A DNA stretch of 64,000 nt, taken from assembly GCA_030428565.1 (NCBI GenBank), contig JAUIDR010000013.1, forward strand, positions 1 to 64,000, in the 5' to 3' direction. Shown here piece by piece: positions 1-10,088 of the stretch (position 1 is its first letter; every line of letters begins with the position of its first letter). The DNA is from Alphaproteobacteria bacterium (lineage in GTDB: Bacteria > Pseudomonadota > Alphaproteobacteria > UBA7985 > JAUIBT01). Under the pieces are notes generated by a model that saw only the letters and a list, made by a program, of their open reading frames with translations, did not search any database and had not been told where the DNA came from. The position numbers and the translations under genes are program-made.

Positions 1-143
1 GCAGGACATCAATGCTGCGCGCTCCGACAATGACAGAAAATGGGGTTCAATGCGCATGTTCACATCTGAATCGCTGGAGCCTGCCACGTCAAGGAAAACG
101 CGGATCCCTCAGGACTCGGAGTATATATCAAACGCTTTAGGCG

Positions 144-554
144 CTATTGCTGGCAAGGAAAGTGGCGCGATAGTGAAATTTGTATCGCAAACTCAGGATC
201 TTTCGGCAGCTCTTTGAGGGGCGTATTGTTAGCGAACTCCAAAAAATAGCTCCGCACGTCCACCACATTCAAGCCACCGACATCAGCAACAGACAGCTCT
301 TTGGGGGCGTACTGCCGCCCGCCGTCCTTGCGGATTTCGCAATTTCGCACGCCCACTTTGAGCGACGCCAACAAGTAGCCGAAGCAAAAGCCAATGGCAG
401 ACTCATCTTCGCGCTGGCAAATCTGGTTGAGTCGAGTGGTGTCAACCGCGTGGCCCAAGCTGGGCAACCCCAGCACAGCGGCCAAGCCCAGTGCTAGCAC
501 CAGCGTGCGGGGAGAGAACCGAATACCTAGGAAAAGGCGTTTGTGGGGCTGCAT
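144..554 (-). CDS. Secreted hypothetical protein, possibly Rap1a/Tai-like
   Basis: 136-aa ORF with N-terminal hydrophobic signal (LVLALGLAAVLGLPSLGHA) and Cys-containing GFCFGYLLA core; family assignment tentative. Confidence 0.55.
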   Translation of the reverse strand: MQPHKRLFLGIRFSPRTLVLALGLAAVLGLPSLGHAVDTTRLNQICQREDESAIGFCFGYLLASLKVGVRNCEIRKDGGRQYAPKELSVADVGGLNVVDVRSYFLEFANNTPLKELPKDPEFAIQISLSRHFPCQQ

Positions 555-855
555 GTAAAACCTTTGTTGAGTATAAAATTACGGCTCTCGAAAGATCCGC
601 GCGTCAAAGGATCGGCCCCCCACCAACCCAAGAGATTGAAATTCAATTTTCGCAAAATGCGCGCGTCTATGGCAGACGCAAACGTATTAAAATGCAAAAT
701 AACTGACGCGTTTCGCAAAACCTACCTATCCAAAGGGATAAGCTTCGCTCTCGAAAGAACAGGTTCAAACAAAAGCATGCGATTTCATTCCTGGTAGTGA
801 TGCTCTGCTGGCAGCCGCCCCCGCATGCAGCGGTTTTGTTACATATGCAAACGCC

Positions 856-887
856 AAAAAAAGAGGCCGCAAATCGCGCCCTCTTTT
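856..887 (-). terminator. Rho-independent terminator downstream of asd
   Basis: AAAAGAGG ... CCTCTTTT stem flanked by A/T tracts, just 3' of asd. Confidence 0.65.
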
Positions 888-977
888 CTAGAACAAAGTA
901 AGATCTGTGCGAAATCCAGGTCGCCTTCATTCGTATGCGGCCAACAAGCGCCGCTCGCTTGATTGCTTGGACCGAGT

Positions 978-1994
978 TTAAACCAACCCCATCTCGATCA
1001 TTTTTTCCGCGATTTGGACGGTGTTCAGCGCGGCCCCTTTGCGCAGGTTGTCGGCCACAACCCACATAGACACGCCATTATCAACGGTGTCATCCTGTCG
1101 AATACGGCTGACATAGACCGCATCTTCGCCCGCCGCTTCTTTTTGCGTGACATAGCCGCCATCGTCGCGGATATCCAACACGACCAGGCCCTCGGCCTCT
1201 TCGCGTAGGTATTCACGCAATTCAGCTTCGTCGATCGGGTTTTCGGTCTCAATATTGAGCATCTCAGCATGAGAAATGAAGACCGGCACACGCACGCAGT
1301 TGGCATGAAGCTTGATGGCCGGATCCAAGATCTTCTTGGTCTCGACCTTCATCTTCCATTCTTCTTTGGTCGCACCATCGTCCATGAAGACATCGATATG
1401 CGGGATACAGTTAAAGGCGATGGGCTTGGAGTAGACCTCAGGCTGCAGCGGCTCGTTCACATAGACATTCTTGGTCATGTGGAACAGCTCGTCCATTGCC
1501 TCGCGGCCAGAGCCCGAGACCGACTGATAGGTCGAAACGACAACGCGATTGATCTTGTAGCGCTCGTGGATCGGCTTCAGTGCCACGACCATTTGGATGG
1601 TCGAACAATTGGGGTTGGCAATGATTTTGCCCTTATGCGCCTCACGCAAGGCTTCGGGATTGACCTCTGGCACGACCAGCGGCACGTCGGGGTCCATTCG
1701 AAAATGTGAGGTGTTATCGATGACATAGCAGCCCTGAGCGGCCGCGCGCGGCGCGTATTGCGCGGAGACTTTGGCCCCTGGCGAAGAAAAGGCAAACGTG
1801 GTGCCTGTGAAATCATAGTCATCCAGGTTCTGGCACTTGAGGGTCTGGTCGCCAAACATAACCTCGCGACCAACCGACCGGCTGGAGGCCAGCGGCACCA
1901 GTTCATCGACCGGAAATCCGCGCTCGTGCAGAATGTTCATCATTTCGGTGCCGACGTTGCCGGTCGCACCGACTACAGCCACTTTGTAGCCCAT
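978..1994 (-). CDS. asd: Aspartate-semialdehyde dehydrogenase
   Basis: MGYKVAVVGATGNVGTEMMNIL N-terminus, NPNCSTIQMV active-site motif; start chosen at MGYK rather than the ORF-track start. Confidence 0.95.
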   Translation of the reverse strand: MGYKVAVVGATGNVGTEMMNILHERGFPVDELVPLASSRSVGREVMFGDQTLKCQNLDDYDFTGTTFAFSSPGAKVSAQYAPRAAAQGCYVIDNTSHFRMDPDVPLVVPEVNPEALREAHKGKIIANPNCSTIQMVVALKPIHERYKINRVVVSTYQSVSGSGREAMDELFHMTKNVYVNEPLQPEVYSKPIAFNCIPHIDVFMDDGATKEEWKMKVETKKILDPAIKLHANCVRVPVFISHAEMLNIETENPIDEAELREYLREEAEGLVVLDIRDDGGYVTQKEAAGEDAVYVSRIRQDDTVDNGVSMWVVADNLRKGAALNTVQIAEKMIEMGLV

Positions 1995-2005
1995 GGGCTC
2001 TATCC

Positions 2006-2266
2006 TCACTGTTGGGGGGAATTGTTAGACGGAGAGAAGGGTTTGAGTTGCAGGTCAACCAGCAAGCGCCCGTCATTACGGATGCCAGCGGTCGCCAACC
2101 CCATGCGTTCGACGACAAAGGCGCGTTTTTGGCCCTGACTATCGCGGGTCACGACCTGGCTGCCCTTTCCAAAATCAGCGTCGGCGCGGGTCACAAGGGC
2201 CTGCGCCAAGTAGTAATCTTGGTGTTCGATAAGATTAAAGACTTCTACCAAGTGCTTGGCTCCCAT
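2006..2266 (-). CDS. Possible small hypothetical protein upstream of asd
   Basis: 86-aa ORF co-directional with asd; coding status unproven. Confidence 0.3.
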   Translation of the reverse strand: MGAKHLVEVFNLIEHQDYYLAQALVTRADADFGKGSQVVTRDSQGQKRAFVVERMGLATAGIRNDGRLLVDLQLKPFSPSNNSPQQ

Positions 2267-2322
2267 TTGAGCGGCACTCAGGCCCTGATCGACCGTTCAG
2301 ACAAAGACGGAATCTCGGACAT

Positions 2323-2350
2323 AAAAAAAGCGCCCCTGCCTTGGGCGCTC
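2323..2350 (-). terminator. Rho-independent terminator (minus strand)
   Basis: AGCGCCC/GGGCGCT stem with a 7-nt A tract on the plus strand (U tract on minus). Confidence 0.6.
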
Positions 2351-2721
2351 TTGCAGCACACACCAGCAGGCCGACTTACGTCAGTCGCCCGTTGTCTTTG
2401 TGCTGGTTTTGGTGGTCAGGGCCCAAGCGGCCACGTCGAACAACATCATGCGCCCTTGTAAGACAGGGGCAATGCGAATCTCAAGCCCTTTGTCGCAAGC
2501 GTGGCGAAATGCGCCCTCTTGATCGCGCGCAGGGCAATTCCGTAGAAGCCCCATAATCGAAGGCAGCGTGCCCATAAATCGCCAGTTTTCATCGGCGACG
2601 GCAGTATTGCCACCCTATTTTGACCCTCAAGTTGTGCAAATTGCCAAAAAGGGCTTGACTTACTAAACTTTAGGTTGCATACCGGCAGTCATATTTAAAC
2701 TTATTTTTTAAGAGCATTGAT

Positions 2722-3852
2722 ATGATTGAATTATCTGCACGGCAAGCTGCAGCCTCAATCGCCGCTACCCTGGGCTTGGTTTTGGCGGTTCAGGCACAGG
2801 CCCAAGACACTGCGGTTTCAGACGGTCAAGATTTGACTGCGAGCGGCTTCGATGCCCTGGTTGCGCCTTTTCCCGACTTCGCCAGCGCGTCGGATTTCAG
2901 CTATGGCGATCCTTATTTAGACACCAAGTTCCCTGCTGGACTTGAAGAAACAACCGCGTTTTCGCTGCCAGGCTTTGGCAAAGGCCAAGGCTCTGCGCTG
3001 CCAATCAGCGTGACGCCGCCCGCACCTACCAACGCTCAGGACAGCTTGACAGCCAACGGCGTGCAACCCTATTCGCCCGCTGACGATAATATGACCTTGG
3101 CTGCGGCCAACGATCCCATCGTGCGCGGCCCTGACGGTCGCTTGTATCGCTTACCGCTGAACGCGCCTGTTCAACCCAACGCCGGTGGCTATGCGTCCAC
3201 CCCAGCCCAACAGCCGGGTTCGGGTTATTTCGGGCCCAGCGCGCCCGCTCCCAGCTACCAAGACGCGCGCATCCCCGCCTCAATTGGCGCACACGTGGGC
3301 ACGCTAGGTGTTGGTATCAACGGGACTTTCTTCCTGAGCGACGCCTACTCGGTCACAGCAATCTATGAGTACGGCAAGCTGGGATTTAACCGGGATACCA
3401 GCAAGATCGACAACCTGAACTACGACATCGATGGCGATTCGGGTTCGGTCTACATGAACTTCCATCCCATGCGCTCTAACCTACACCTGTCTGCGGGTCT
3501 GCAAAAAGGAGCGCCCGGCGTCTATGCCAGCGGGTCAAAGACCTTTGGCGCTACGACTGTCGACTTTATGGGTTCGCTGAAATCCTCTTGGAACTATGGC
3601 CCCTACCTGGGTATTGGCGTTGGCAGCCGCAAACGCTCGACCAGTGGCTTCTCCTATTATGGCGATCTTGGCGTCAGCTACATGGGTCAGTCAGACACCA
3701 CGTACAGCCAATCAGCCGCTTGTAGCTCGCTGGCGGCATCAGACCAGTCTTCTTGTCTGTCCTCCGCCAAAGCCTTCCGCGACCTGGTTGATGGTATCGA
3801 CGGCGAGTACATCTATCCCGTCCTTCGCTTTGGTGCCAGCTACCGCTTCTAA
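2722..3852 (+). CDS. Outer-membrane beta-barrel protein (paralogue 1)
   Basis: Signal peptide, alternating beta pattern, C-terminal ...LRFGASYRF ending in Phe; similar to the next ORF. Confidence 0.75.
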   Translation: MIELSARQAAASIAATLGLVLAVQAQAQDTAVSDGQDLTASGFDALVAPFPDFASASDFSYGDPYLDTKFPAGLEETTAFSLPGFGKGQGSALPISVTPPAPTNAQDSLTANGVQPYSPADDNMTLAAANDPIVRGPDGRLYRLPLNAPVQPNAGGYASTPAQQPGSGYFGPSAPAPSYQDARIPASIGAHVGTLGVGINGTFFLSDAYSVTAIYEYGKLGFNRDTSKIDNLNYDIDGDSGSVYMNFHPMRSNLHLSAGLQKGAPGVYASGSKTFGATTVDFMGSLKSSWNYGPYLGIGVGSRKRSTSGFSYYGDLGVSYMGQSDTTYSQSAACSSLAASDQSSCLSSAKAFRDLVDGIDGEYIYPVLRFGASYRF

Positions 3853-3931
3853 TCACGAACATTGCGGGACGTCCCTGGCCTGGCCACAGTACAGGTTCAA
3901 TGGGGCGTCCTCGCGGTTCGAATGATAGGAG

Positions 3932-5101
3932 ATGACGCTCATGTCAAACCCACGTCAAACTAGCTTCCCTCTCAGCAATCGGCGCCTTTTGAGGCAATCG
4001 CAACAGGCGCGTCTGTTTAGCAAGCCAAGAGCCCGCAATTGTGCAGCAGCCGTTGCCCTTCTGACCTCGACTTCGACCTTTGCCCTCGCGCAAGCGCAAG
4101 CCCCCCTCACAAGTGTAGGCCAGGACTGGACAGCAGGTTGGAACGAGCTCGGCACAAATGATTTGGCTGACAACTCCCCCGCTCGGTGGACATACCACAA
4201 TGAAAATTTACCATTTTTTGGGGTAAACGATCCTTTAACTAGCAAGCAAGCGCCGGACCAATTCCTGACAGAGGCCCTATCTGGTTCTGGCCTGTCCGGT
4301 TCTGGCCTGTCCGGTTCGTCAGGTTTGACGGCTTTCGCTTGGGGCCAAGACAGTCCGAACGCGGATTGGTTCGGTCACGGCACCGCTGCTTTGGGCGACG
4401 CTGGCCTTCCCACGACTTCCAATCCGACCGATGCGCTCTATGCTGGCCAAAAAGACAAGCGCCCCAAACTCTACATGGGTGCCCATACAGGCACCTTGGG
4501 TTTCGGGCTGCACGCGGGACTGTTCGCCAACGCCCAAGCTTCGTTCCGGTTGTCCGGCGATTTCCTGCATGTGGGCCTCGGTCTGGCGGGCGAAGATACC
4601 GATGCACTAAGCTCAAGCGGCGGCAGTACGACCGGTTACACATACAATGCATCTGCTGTGGTCGAGAACATCTCGGTCGCCATGAGCGGCAACTACCATC
4701 CCAGCAATGGTGGGTTCTTCGTTGGCGGCGGCGCGCAATTGGGTGCCCCGCACCTGACGCTTAAATCGAGCGGCAAAATTTACGAAGGCGCAAACTCCGT
4801 GCCTTACGCCTTGAACGCCAAGGTTGAACCCTCGTGGCTGGTCGGCCCCTATGCCAGCTTAGGATATTCCGCCCAATTGCAAGCCTCTACGGGCATCAGC
4901 TTCTTCGGTGAGCTTGGCGCGAGCTATTTCGGGCCCGTCGCGACCAGCCAGACCACCACGCTGGACTGCTCCAGCTTTGCAACGGCTGAGGCGCAGGCCG
5001 ACTGCCAAACCGTCAAAGACGACTTCACCAACGCCGTCGATAACTTCAAAGCCCAGTACTTCTATCCAGTCATTCGCCTGGGCTTTAGCTACCGCTTCTA
5101 G
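3932..5101 (+). CDS. Outer-membrane beta-barrel protein (paralogue 2)
   Basis: Shares GAHxGTLGxG motif, C-terminal Cys pair and YPVxRxGxSYRF end with the upstream ORF; start may be internal (e.g. MSNPRQ). Confidence 0.75.
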   Translation: MTLMSNPRQTSFPLSNRRLLRQSQQARLFSKPRARNCAAAVALLTSTSTFALAQAQAPLTSVGQDWTAGWNELGTNDLADNSPARWTYHNENLPFFGVNDPLTSKQAPDQFLTEALSGSGLSGSGLSGSSGLTAFAWGQDSPNADWFGHGTAALGDAGLPTTSNPTDALYAGQKDKRPKLYMGAHTGTLGFGLHAGLFANAQASFRLSGDFLHVGLGLAGEDTDALSSSGGSTTGYTYNASAVVENISVAMSGNYHPSNGGFFVGGGAQLGAPHLTLKSSGKIYEGANSVPYALNAKVEPSWLVGPYASLGYSAQLQASTGISFFGELGASYFGPVATSQTTTLDCSSFATAEAQADCQTVKDDFTNAVDNFKAQYFYPVIRLGFSYRF

Positions 5102-5124
5102 TACGGCAGGCAACCAGAAACATA

Positions 5125-5158
5125 AAAAAGGGGAGCGCCCACGGCCTCCCCTTTTTCT
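5125..5158. terminator. Strong bidirectional terminator
   Basis: AAAAAGGGGAG ... CTCCCCTTTTT perfect 11-bp stem. Confidence 0.85.
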
Positions 5159-5161
5159 ATC

Positions 5162-5220
5162 CTTGCCCAGTCGGATCTTGGCCAGTCGGCTCTTGCCCAG
5201 TCGGCTCTTGGCCAATTAGC
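5162..5220. repeat. 15-bp tandem repeat, ~4 units
   Basis: CTTG(C/G)CCAGTCGG(A/C)T repeated at 5162, 5177, 5192 and 5207 (last unit degenerate), running into the leuB stop. Confidence 0.9.
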
Positions 5221-6328
5221 GCGCCGCGGCGTTCAGCTCAGCAATAATGGCGTCGCCCATCTGACTGGTTGAGACCAGCTCACCGCCCTTGGTCATGATG
5301 TCTGCGGTCCGCTTACCAGAGGCCAGTACGCGATCAACCGCGCCTTCCAGCAAATCCGCCTCTGAACCCAAATCAAAGCTGTAGCGCAGCGCCATGGCGA
5401 ACGACAAGACGGTCGCCAGCGGGTTAGCCTTGCCTTGACCGGCGATGTCCGGCGCTGAGCCGTGGACCGGCTCATAAAGCGCTTTGCGCTTGCCGCCCGC
5501 ATCGGGCGCGCCCAGCGAAGCCGACGGCAACATGCCCAGCGAGCCGGTCAACATGGCCGCCACGTCCGACAGCATATCGCCGAACAGGTTATCACAGACG
5601 ATAACGTCGTATTGCTTGGGGTTACGCACCAACTGCATGCCGCAGTTGTCCGCCAAAACGTGCTCCAGCTCTACGCCGGCGAATTCGTTGTCGTGGACCC
5701 AAGTCACTTCCTCGCGCCACAATACGCCAGACTGCATGACGTTGGACTTTTCGCTTGAAGCGACGCGGTTCGAACGCTTGCCCGCCAAATCGAAGGCCAC
5801 CCGCGCGATGCGGCGGATTTCTTCGGTGGTATAACGCTGCGTATCGATGCCTTCGCGTTGGCCATCGGGCAGGTCGCGAATTTCTTTCGGCTCGCCGAAG
5901 TAAACGCCGCCGGTCAGCTCACGCACGATCAGGATATCCAAGCCAGACACCAGCTCGGGCTTCAATGAAGAGGCCTCAACCAGCGCGTCAAAACAAAGCG
6001 CCGGGCGCAAATTGGCAAACAGCTCCATGTCCTTGCGCAAGCGAAGCAGGCCGCGCTCGGGCTTAAGGTGGAATGGGTTGGGATCCCACTGGGGGCCACC
6101 CACCGCGCCAAACAGCACCGCATCTGCGGCCAAGGCTTTATCCATACACGCGTCAGATATGGCCTCGCCGTGCGCTTCCAGCGCCGCGCCACCGACCAAA
6201 TCTTGATCGACATTTGCATTGAAATCACGGTTCTCGCCAAACCAATCGATCAGGCGGCGAACCTCCCCCATCACTTCCGGGCCGATACCGTCACCAGGAA
6301 GGACTAAAACGTTGTATGCATTGCTCAT
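5216..6328 (-). CDS. leuB: 3-isopropylmalate dehydrogenase
   Basis: [50 protein letters not shown]; start set at MSNAYN, not the extended ORF start at 6637. Confidence 0.93.
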   Translation of the reverse strand: MSNAYNVLVLPGDGIGPEVMGEVRRLIDWFGENRDFNANVDQDLVGGAALEAHGEAISDACMDKALAADAVLFGAVGGPQWDPNPFHLKPERGLLRLRKDMELFANLRPALCFDALVEASSLKPELVSGLDILIVRELTGGVYFGEPKEIRDLPDGQREGIDTQRYTTEEIRRIARVAFDLAGKRSNRVASSEKSNVMQSGVLWREEVTWVHDNEFAGVELEHVLADNCGMQLVRNPKQYDVIVCDNLFGDMLSDVAAMLTGSLGMLPSASLGAPDAGGKRKALYEPVHGSAPDIAGQGKANPLATVLSFAMALRYSFDLGSEADLLEGAVDRVLASGKRTADIMTKGGELVSTSQMGDAIIAELNAAAR

Positions 6329-6737
6329 AGCCAGTGCCTTAGACCAAGGCCAGGCGCCCAGCAAGAGGCAAAATGCCCAAGACGCCGCGCACGCGACGAA
6401 GCGCCAAATTTGGCCTGCGCCTGGTGGTCTGATTAGCGATCCGTTTGGTGTTCCGTTTGGCGGTCTGTTTCGCGGTCCTGTACGCCAAGGGCAAAACCCC
6501 AAATCCCTCGACCATAAAGACATCGACCACAAAGCCGTGAAACAGCGCCCATACGCCTGCTCGTCGCTCAACTTTTGGTTGAAAATTGCACGATTTTTGA
6601 CTAGACTAGCCCAATTCGAATGCTGATTTAATCCCAATACCTTTTAGCACCGGTCTGGTATTCCCGCCTAGGTGTAACCGACTGGTTTACCCCGTCTCGA
6701 TTATCCTGTTCGGCTCACCTGTGAGTCCTGAGTCTTT

Positions 6738-8048
6738 ATGCTATTTTTTGCCCCGCGCCGCCTGACCGCGATTGCCTTGAGCCTTTTGGCGCTCGTCATG
6801 GTCGGCTGCTCGCGCCAAGCTTCTAAAAACCTGGTCAGCCAACCACCGCAAGCCCCCCTGGTCTACCCCGATCTAGAGCCGCAGCGCGTCGCGCTACGTC
6901 CGGTTGCGCTCTATAAGCTCGACGGATGGCAGCGCGATCGCGTCCAGCAGGTGCTGCCCGCTTTGCAGCAAAGCTGCCGCTCCTACCTGAAAATGCCAGC
7001 AAACAAGCCGCTAGGCAAAACCGCCTTAGGCGGCTACGCGGGCGACTGGCACCCGATTTGCAAGGATTTGTTGGCCCGAAATTTTCGATCTGACGGGGAA
7101 ATGCGTAGCTATATCGAGCACAATTTCAACGCCTATCTGGTCTCCAGCAACAAAGGCGACGAGGGCACATTTACTGGTTACTACACCGCCCATGTCCGCG
7201 CATCGCTGCGCCCCAGCCGCCGCTATGCTACCCCCCTCTATGCCGCGCCGAAGAACTGGAAAGACCTGAAAGGCAGTGCTGGCCTAACCCGTCAAGCGAT
7301 TGAGCAAGGCGCGCTTGCGGGCCAAGGTCTTGAAGTCATCTGGCTCGACAGCCCCGTTGATGCATTTATGCTGCATATTCAGGGATCTGGCATTGCCACC
7401 CTGCCCGATGGTCGCCAGGTCTCATTGCGCTATGCCGGGAACAATGGTCACAAATTCAAGTCGATTCACAAAGCCATGGCCGCCCAGGGTTATGACAAAT
7501 CTAAAGAAGGGCTAACCATGACCGCGGTCGCTTCCTGGCTGAAGCGCCACCCTGAAAAGGCGCGCCGCATCATGTGGCAAAATCCGCGCTTTATCTATTT
7601 CTCGCTGGACGACAAGCCGGAAACGATTGGCGCCATGGGAATTCCGCTGACCGCCACGCGCTCGCTAGCGGTCGATCCTAAGTACATACCGCTGGGGGTG
7701 CCCTTGTGGCTCAACACCAGTTTTTTGGACGCCGAAGGCAAGCGCCACGCCATCAATCGCTTGATGGTGGCCCAAGATACGGGCTCGGCCATCAAAGGCG
7801 CCATTCGCGGCGATTTCTTTTGGGGCGCTGGACCCGAAGCCCAGTGGGCCGCCAGCCGTATGAAGAACCCAGGCCGCTATGCAATTTTGCTGCCAAAAAA
7901 CCAAACCAAGGGCTTGCCAACCGCACAAAGCACCGCCAAATCAGCCAGCTATACAGCCATGGTCCTGTCAGACACGTCGATGGCGGATACGCAAGCTGGG
8001 CTGACCAGCGATTGGCAGAGCCTAGAAGAAGTCGCCGAAGACCGCTAG
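6738..8048 (+). CDS. mltA: Membrane-bound lytic murein transglycosylase A, lipoprotein
   Basis: Lipobox MVGC; GTFTGYYTAHVRASLRPS, VDAFMLHIQGSG, VAQDTGSAIKGAIRGDFFWG motifs. Confidence 0.9.
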   Translation: MLFFAPRRLTAIALSLLALVMVGCSRQASKNLVSQPPQAPLVYPDLEPQRVALRPVALYKLDGWQRDRVQQVLPALQQSCRSYLKMPANKPLGKTALGGYAGDWHPICKDLLARNFRSDGEMRSYIEHNFNAYLVSSNKGDEGTFTGYYTAHVRASLRPSRRYATPLYAAPKNWKDLKGSAGLTRQAIEQGALAGQGLEVIWLDSPVDAFMLHIQGSGIATLPDGRQVSLRYAGNNGHKFKSIHKAMAAQGYDKSKEGLTMTAVASWLKRHPEKARRIMWQNPRFIYFSLDDKPETIGAMGIPLTATRSLAVDPKYIPLGVPLWLNTSFLDAEGKRHAINRLMVAQDTGSAIKGAIRGDFFWGAGPEAQWAASRMKNPGRYAILLPKNQTKGLPTAQSTAKSASYTAMVLSDTSMADTQAGLTSDWQSLEEVAEDR

Positions 8049-8090
8049 GCTGGGCGCCAGCACCGCTTGACACCCGCCAGCGATCTTGCT

Positions 8091-8119
8091 TTGACAGGGA
8101 CCAAACTGTTCTAGATAAT
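8091..8119 (+). promoter_or_regulatory. Near-consensus sigma70 promoter
   Basis: TTGACA, 17-nt spacer, GATAAT. Confidence 0.6.
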
Positions 8120-8236
8120 TGATTTCGCGCGTTTTGTTCGCCCGCCCAGCGGTAGAGCGACAGGCACGCATCGGACACAACCGCAAGGCCGCCCTGCCTT
8201 TGGCACGCCAGACAGGGGCCGATCGAAAGATAGACC

Positions 8237-8872
8237 ATGAGCGCTGCGCCCAAGCATCTACAGCCCGTGATCGACGCCCAAGCGGCTGCGGGCAGCCTCC
8301 CCCCTACCGAAGAGCAGCAAGCGCTGAGCACTCTGGGCCCGCTGCTGCGCGCGCTCGTGAGCAGCGTTACCGAAGGCCTGATATTGGAGCTGGACGGCGG
8401 TCATGGCCTGCTCACCGCTTGGCTGCAAGATGGTCTGCACTACGATATTCCTCTGGTCATCATTGATCCAGATCGCGCCCGCTTGGCCCGCACTGAGTCT
8501 CACCTCTATCCCGATCTGCGCCTGGCCTACCACGCCCAATCGGGTGGCACCTTCCTGGCGGATATGAGCGATAAGCGCTTTGATTTGATCGTCGATCACC
8601 GCCTGCACGACAGCCCCGAAAGTTTTGCCCTTCTGGTCGATCGCCTGGCCAACGGTGGCATGGCCGTCACACGCCTGACCCCGGCCTTGTTGCAAGACAT
8701 GCAGGCCAGCAAGACCCCTGCCCTGGCGCGTCTACGTTGGTCTAACCTGTCCGCCGGCTGGCTCATGATGGCCGTCGGCCCAACGATTCCCGCGCGCCGC
8801 GGTGGCCGCTCTGGCCGTATGGCTGCGCGCCAAGATCGGGGCGAGCCATCGCTTGCCGCCCAAGGCTCGTGA
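8237..8872 (+). CDS. SAM-methyltransferase-like protein
   Basis: GLILELDGGHGLLTAWL, VIIDPDRARL, RFDLIVDH - Rossmann methyltransferase-like pattern. Confidence 0.55.
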   Translation: MSAAPKHLQPVIDAQAAAGSLPPTEEQQALSTLGPLLRALVSSVTEGLILELDGGHGLLTAWLQDGLHYDIPLVIIDPDRARLARTESHLYPDLRLAYHAQSGGTFLADMSDKRFDLIVDHRLHDSPESFALLVDRLANGGMAVTRLTPALLQDMQASKTPALARLRWSNLSAGWLMMAVGPTIPARRGGRSGRMAARQDRGEPSLAAQGS

Positions 8873-9540
8873 CCGGCGCCCGCCGCCGCAAGCCCTTGCT
8901 CAGCCAAGAGGATCGCGCTCTTTGGCAGGAAATGACCGCGAGCGTGACCCCGTTGGAGGCCAAGCCCTCCTTTTCCGACAAATTGGGCGCCTTGCCGACC
9001 GCTCCCGAGACACCGCCTGAGCCATTGATCGCCAAGACTGCCGCCGCCAGCGCGTCCGACAAGCGCCCACGCATTGCACGGCCCACGGCCCAGCTTCCGC
9101 CGCTCAGCTATCCGCGCGCACCCGCCGCGCCCAGCTACCTCAAGCACGGAGAAGCCCAAGGCATCGACAAGTGCAAGCTTAAGCGCATGCAGCGTGGCCA
9201 ACTTGAATTGCAAGCACGCCTGGATCTACACGGCTTTACCCAATCGCAAGCCCAAGCGGCGGTGATCGAGTTTTTGGAGCGCTGCCAAGCCCAGGGCAAA
9301 CGCAACGTTATCATCGTCACAGGCAAGGGCCTGGCCAAAGAAGGCGGCGGTATTCTGCGCTCGCGCTTGCCCGATTGGCTCAATCTCTCGCCCAACCGCG
9401 AACGGGTGCTGAGCTATGACTACAGCCAGCCCAAGGACGGCGGCACGGGCGCGCTCTATGTCGTTCTGCGTAAGCTGCGGGGAGGGAGCGCCGCTTCCGC
9501 TCCCTCCTCTCATGGACGCCGCTTTGGGAGGACGCGATGA
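8869..9540 (+). CDS. Smr (MutS2 C-terminal-like) domain protein
   Basis: LDLHGFTQSQAQAAV ... VIIVTGKG ... GGTGALYVVLRK; GTG start overlapping the upstream gene. Confidence 0.85.
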   Translation: MTGARRRKPLLSQEDRALWQEMTASVTPLEAKPSFSDKLGALPTAPETPPEPLIAKTAAASASDKRPRIARPTAQLPPLSYPRAPAAPSYLKHGEAQGIDKCKLKRMQRGQLELQARLDLHGFTQSQAQAAVIEFLERCQAQGKRNVIIVTGKGLAKEGGGILRSRLPDWLNLSPNRERVLSYDYSQPKDGGTGALYVVLRKLRGGSAASAPSSHGRRFGRTR

Positions 9541-10028
9541 TGGCCCCACGTTCAGGCGGTCGCCCGGTCCAGCGTCAGCGCCCCGGCCCCAAACCCAAGC
9601 GCCGGCAAAATGATCCCTCGTTGCCACCGCCCAACGCGCTCACCCCGCTGGGGTTACGACTGCGGTCTCTGCGCGAACAGCACGACCTGACCGCCGCAGA
9701 AATGGCGCGAGCGCTGGACGTCTCGCCAGCCTACCTGTCGGCTCTGGAGCACGGCCAGCGCGGCCGCCCCTCGCCGCGGTTGATGCATTTGATTTGCCAG
9801 TACTTTAATATCATTTGGGACGAGGCCGACGCGCTGTTGCTGCTGGCCGAGTTATCCGACCCCAAAGTCCGGCTGGAGACCGCCAGCTTGTCGCCCGAGC
9901 ACACGCTTCTAGCCAACCGCTTTGCCCGCGCCCTTCCCAAGCTGACCCCAAGCCAGGCCAGCCGGCTTCTGCGCACCTTTGAAAAGCTTGATCGTGACGA
10001 GCCATTGCCCGATACCGAGGCGGGCTAA
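9537..10028 (+). CDS. XRE-family helix-turn-helix regulator
   Basis: LRSLREQHDLTAAEMARALDVSPAYLSALEHGQRGRPS HTH; 4-nt overlap with Smr gene. Confidence 0.85.
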   Translation: MMAPRSGGRPVQRQRPGPKPKRRQNDPSLPPPNALTPLGLRLRSLREQHDLTAAEMARALDVSPAYLSALEHGQRGRPSPRLMHLICQYFNIIWDEADALLLLAELSDPKVRLETASLSPEHTLLANRFARALPKLTPSQASRLLRTFEKLDRDEPLPDTEAG

Positions 10029-10088
10029 CGGCGATGCAAGCCGATCAACCGGGAACCCAGACAGCTTGCATCTTTTTGGCCTCGGTGC

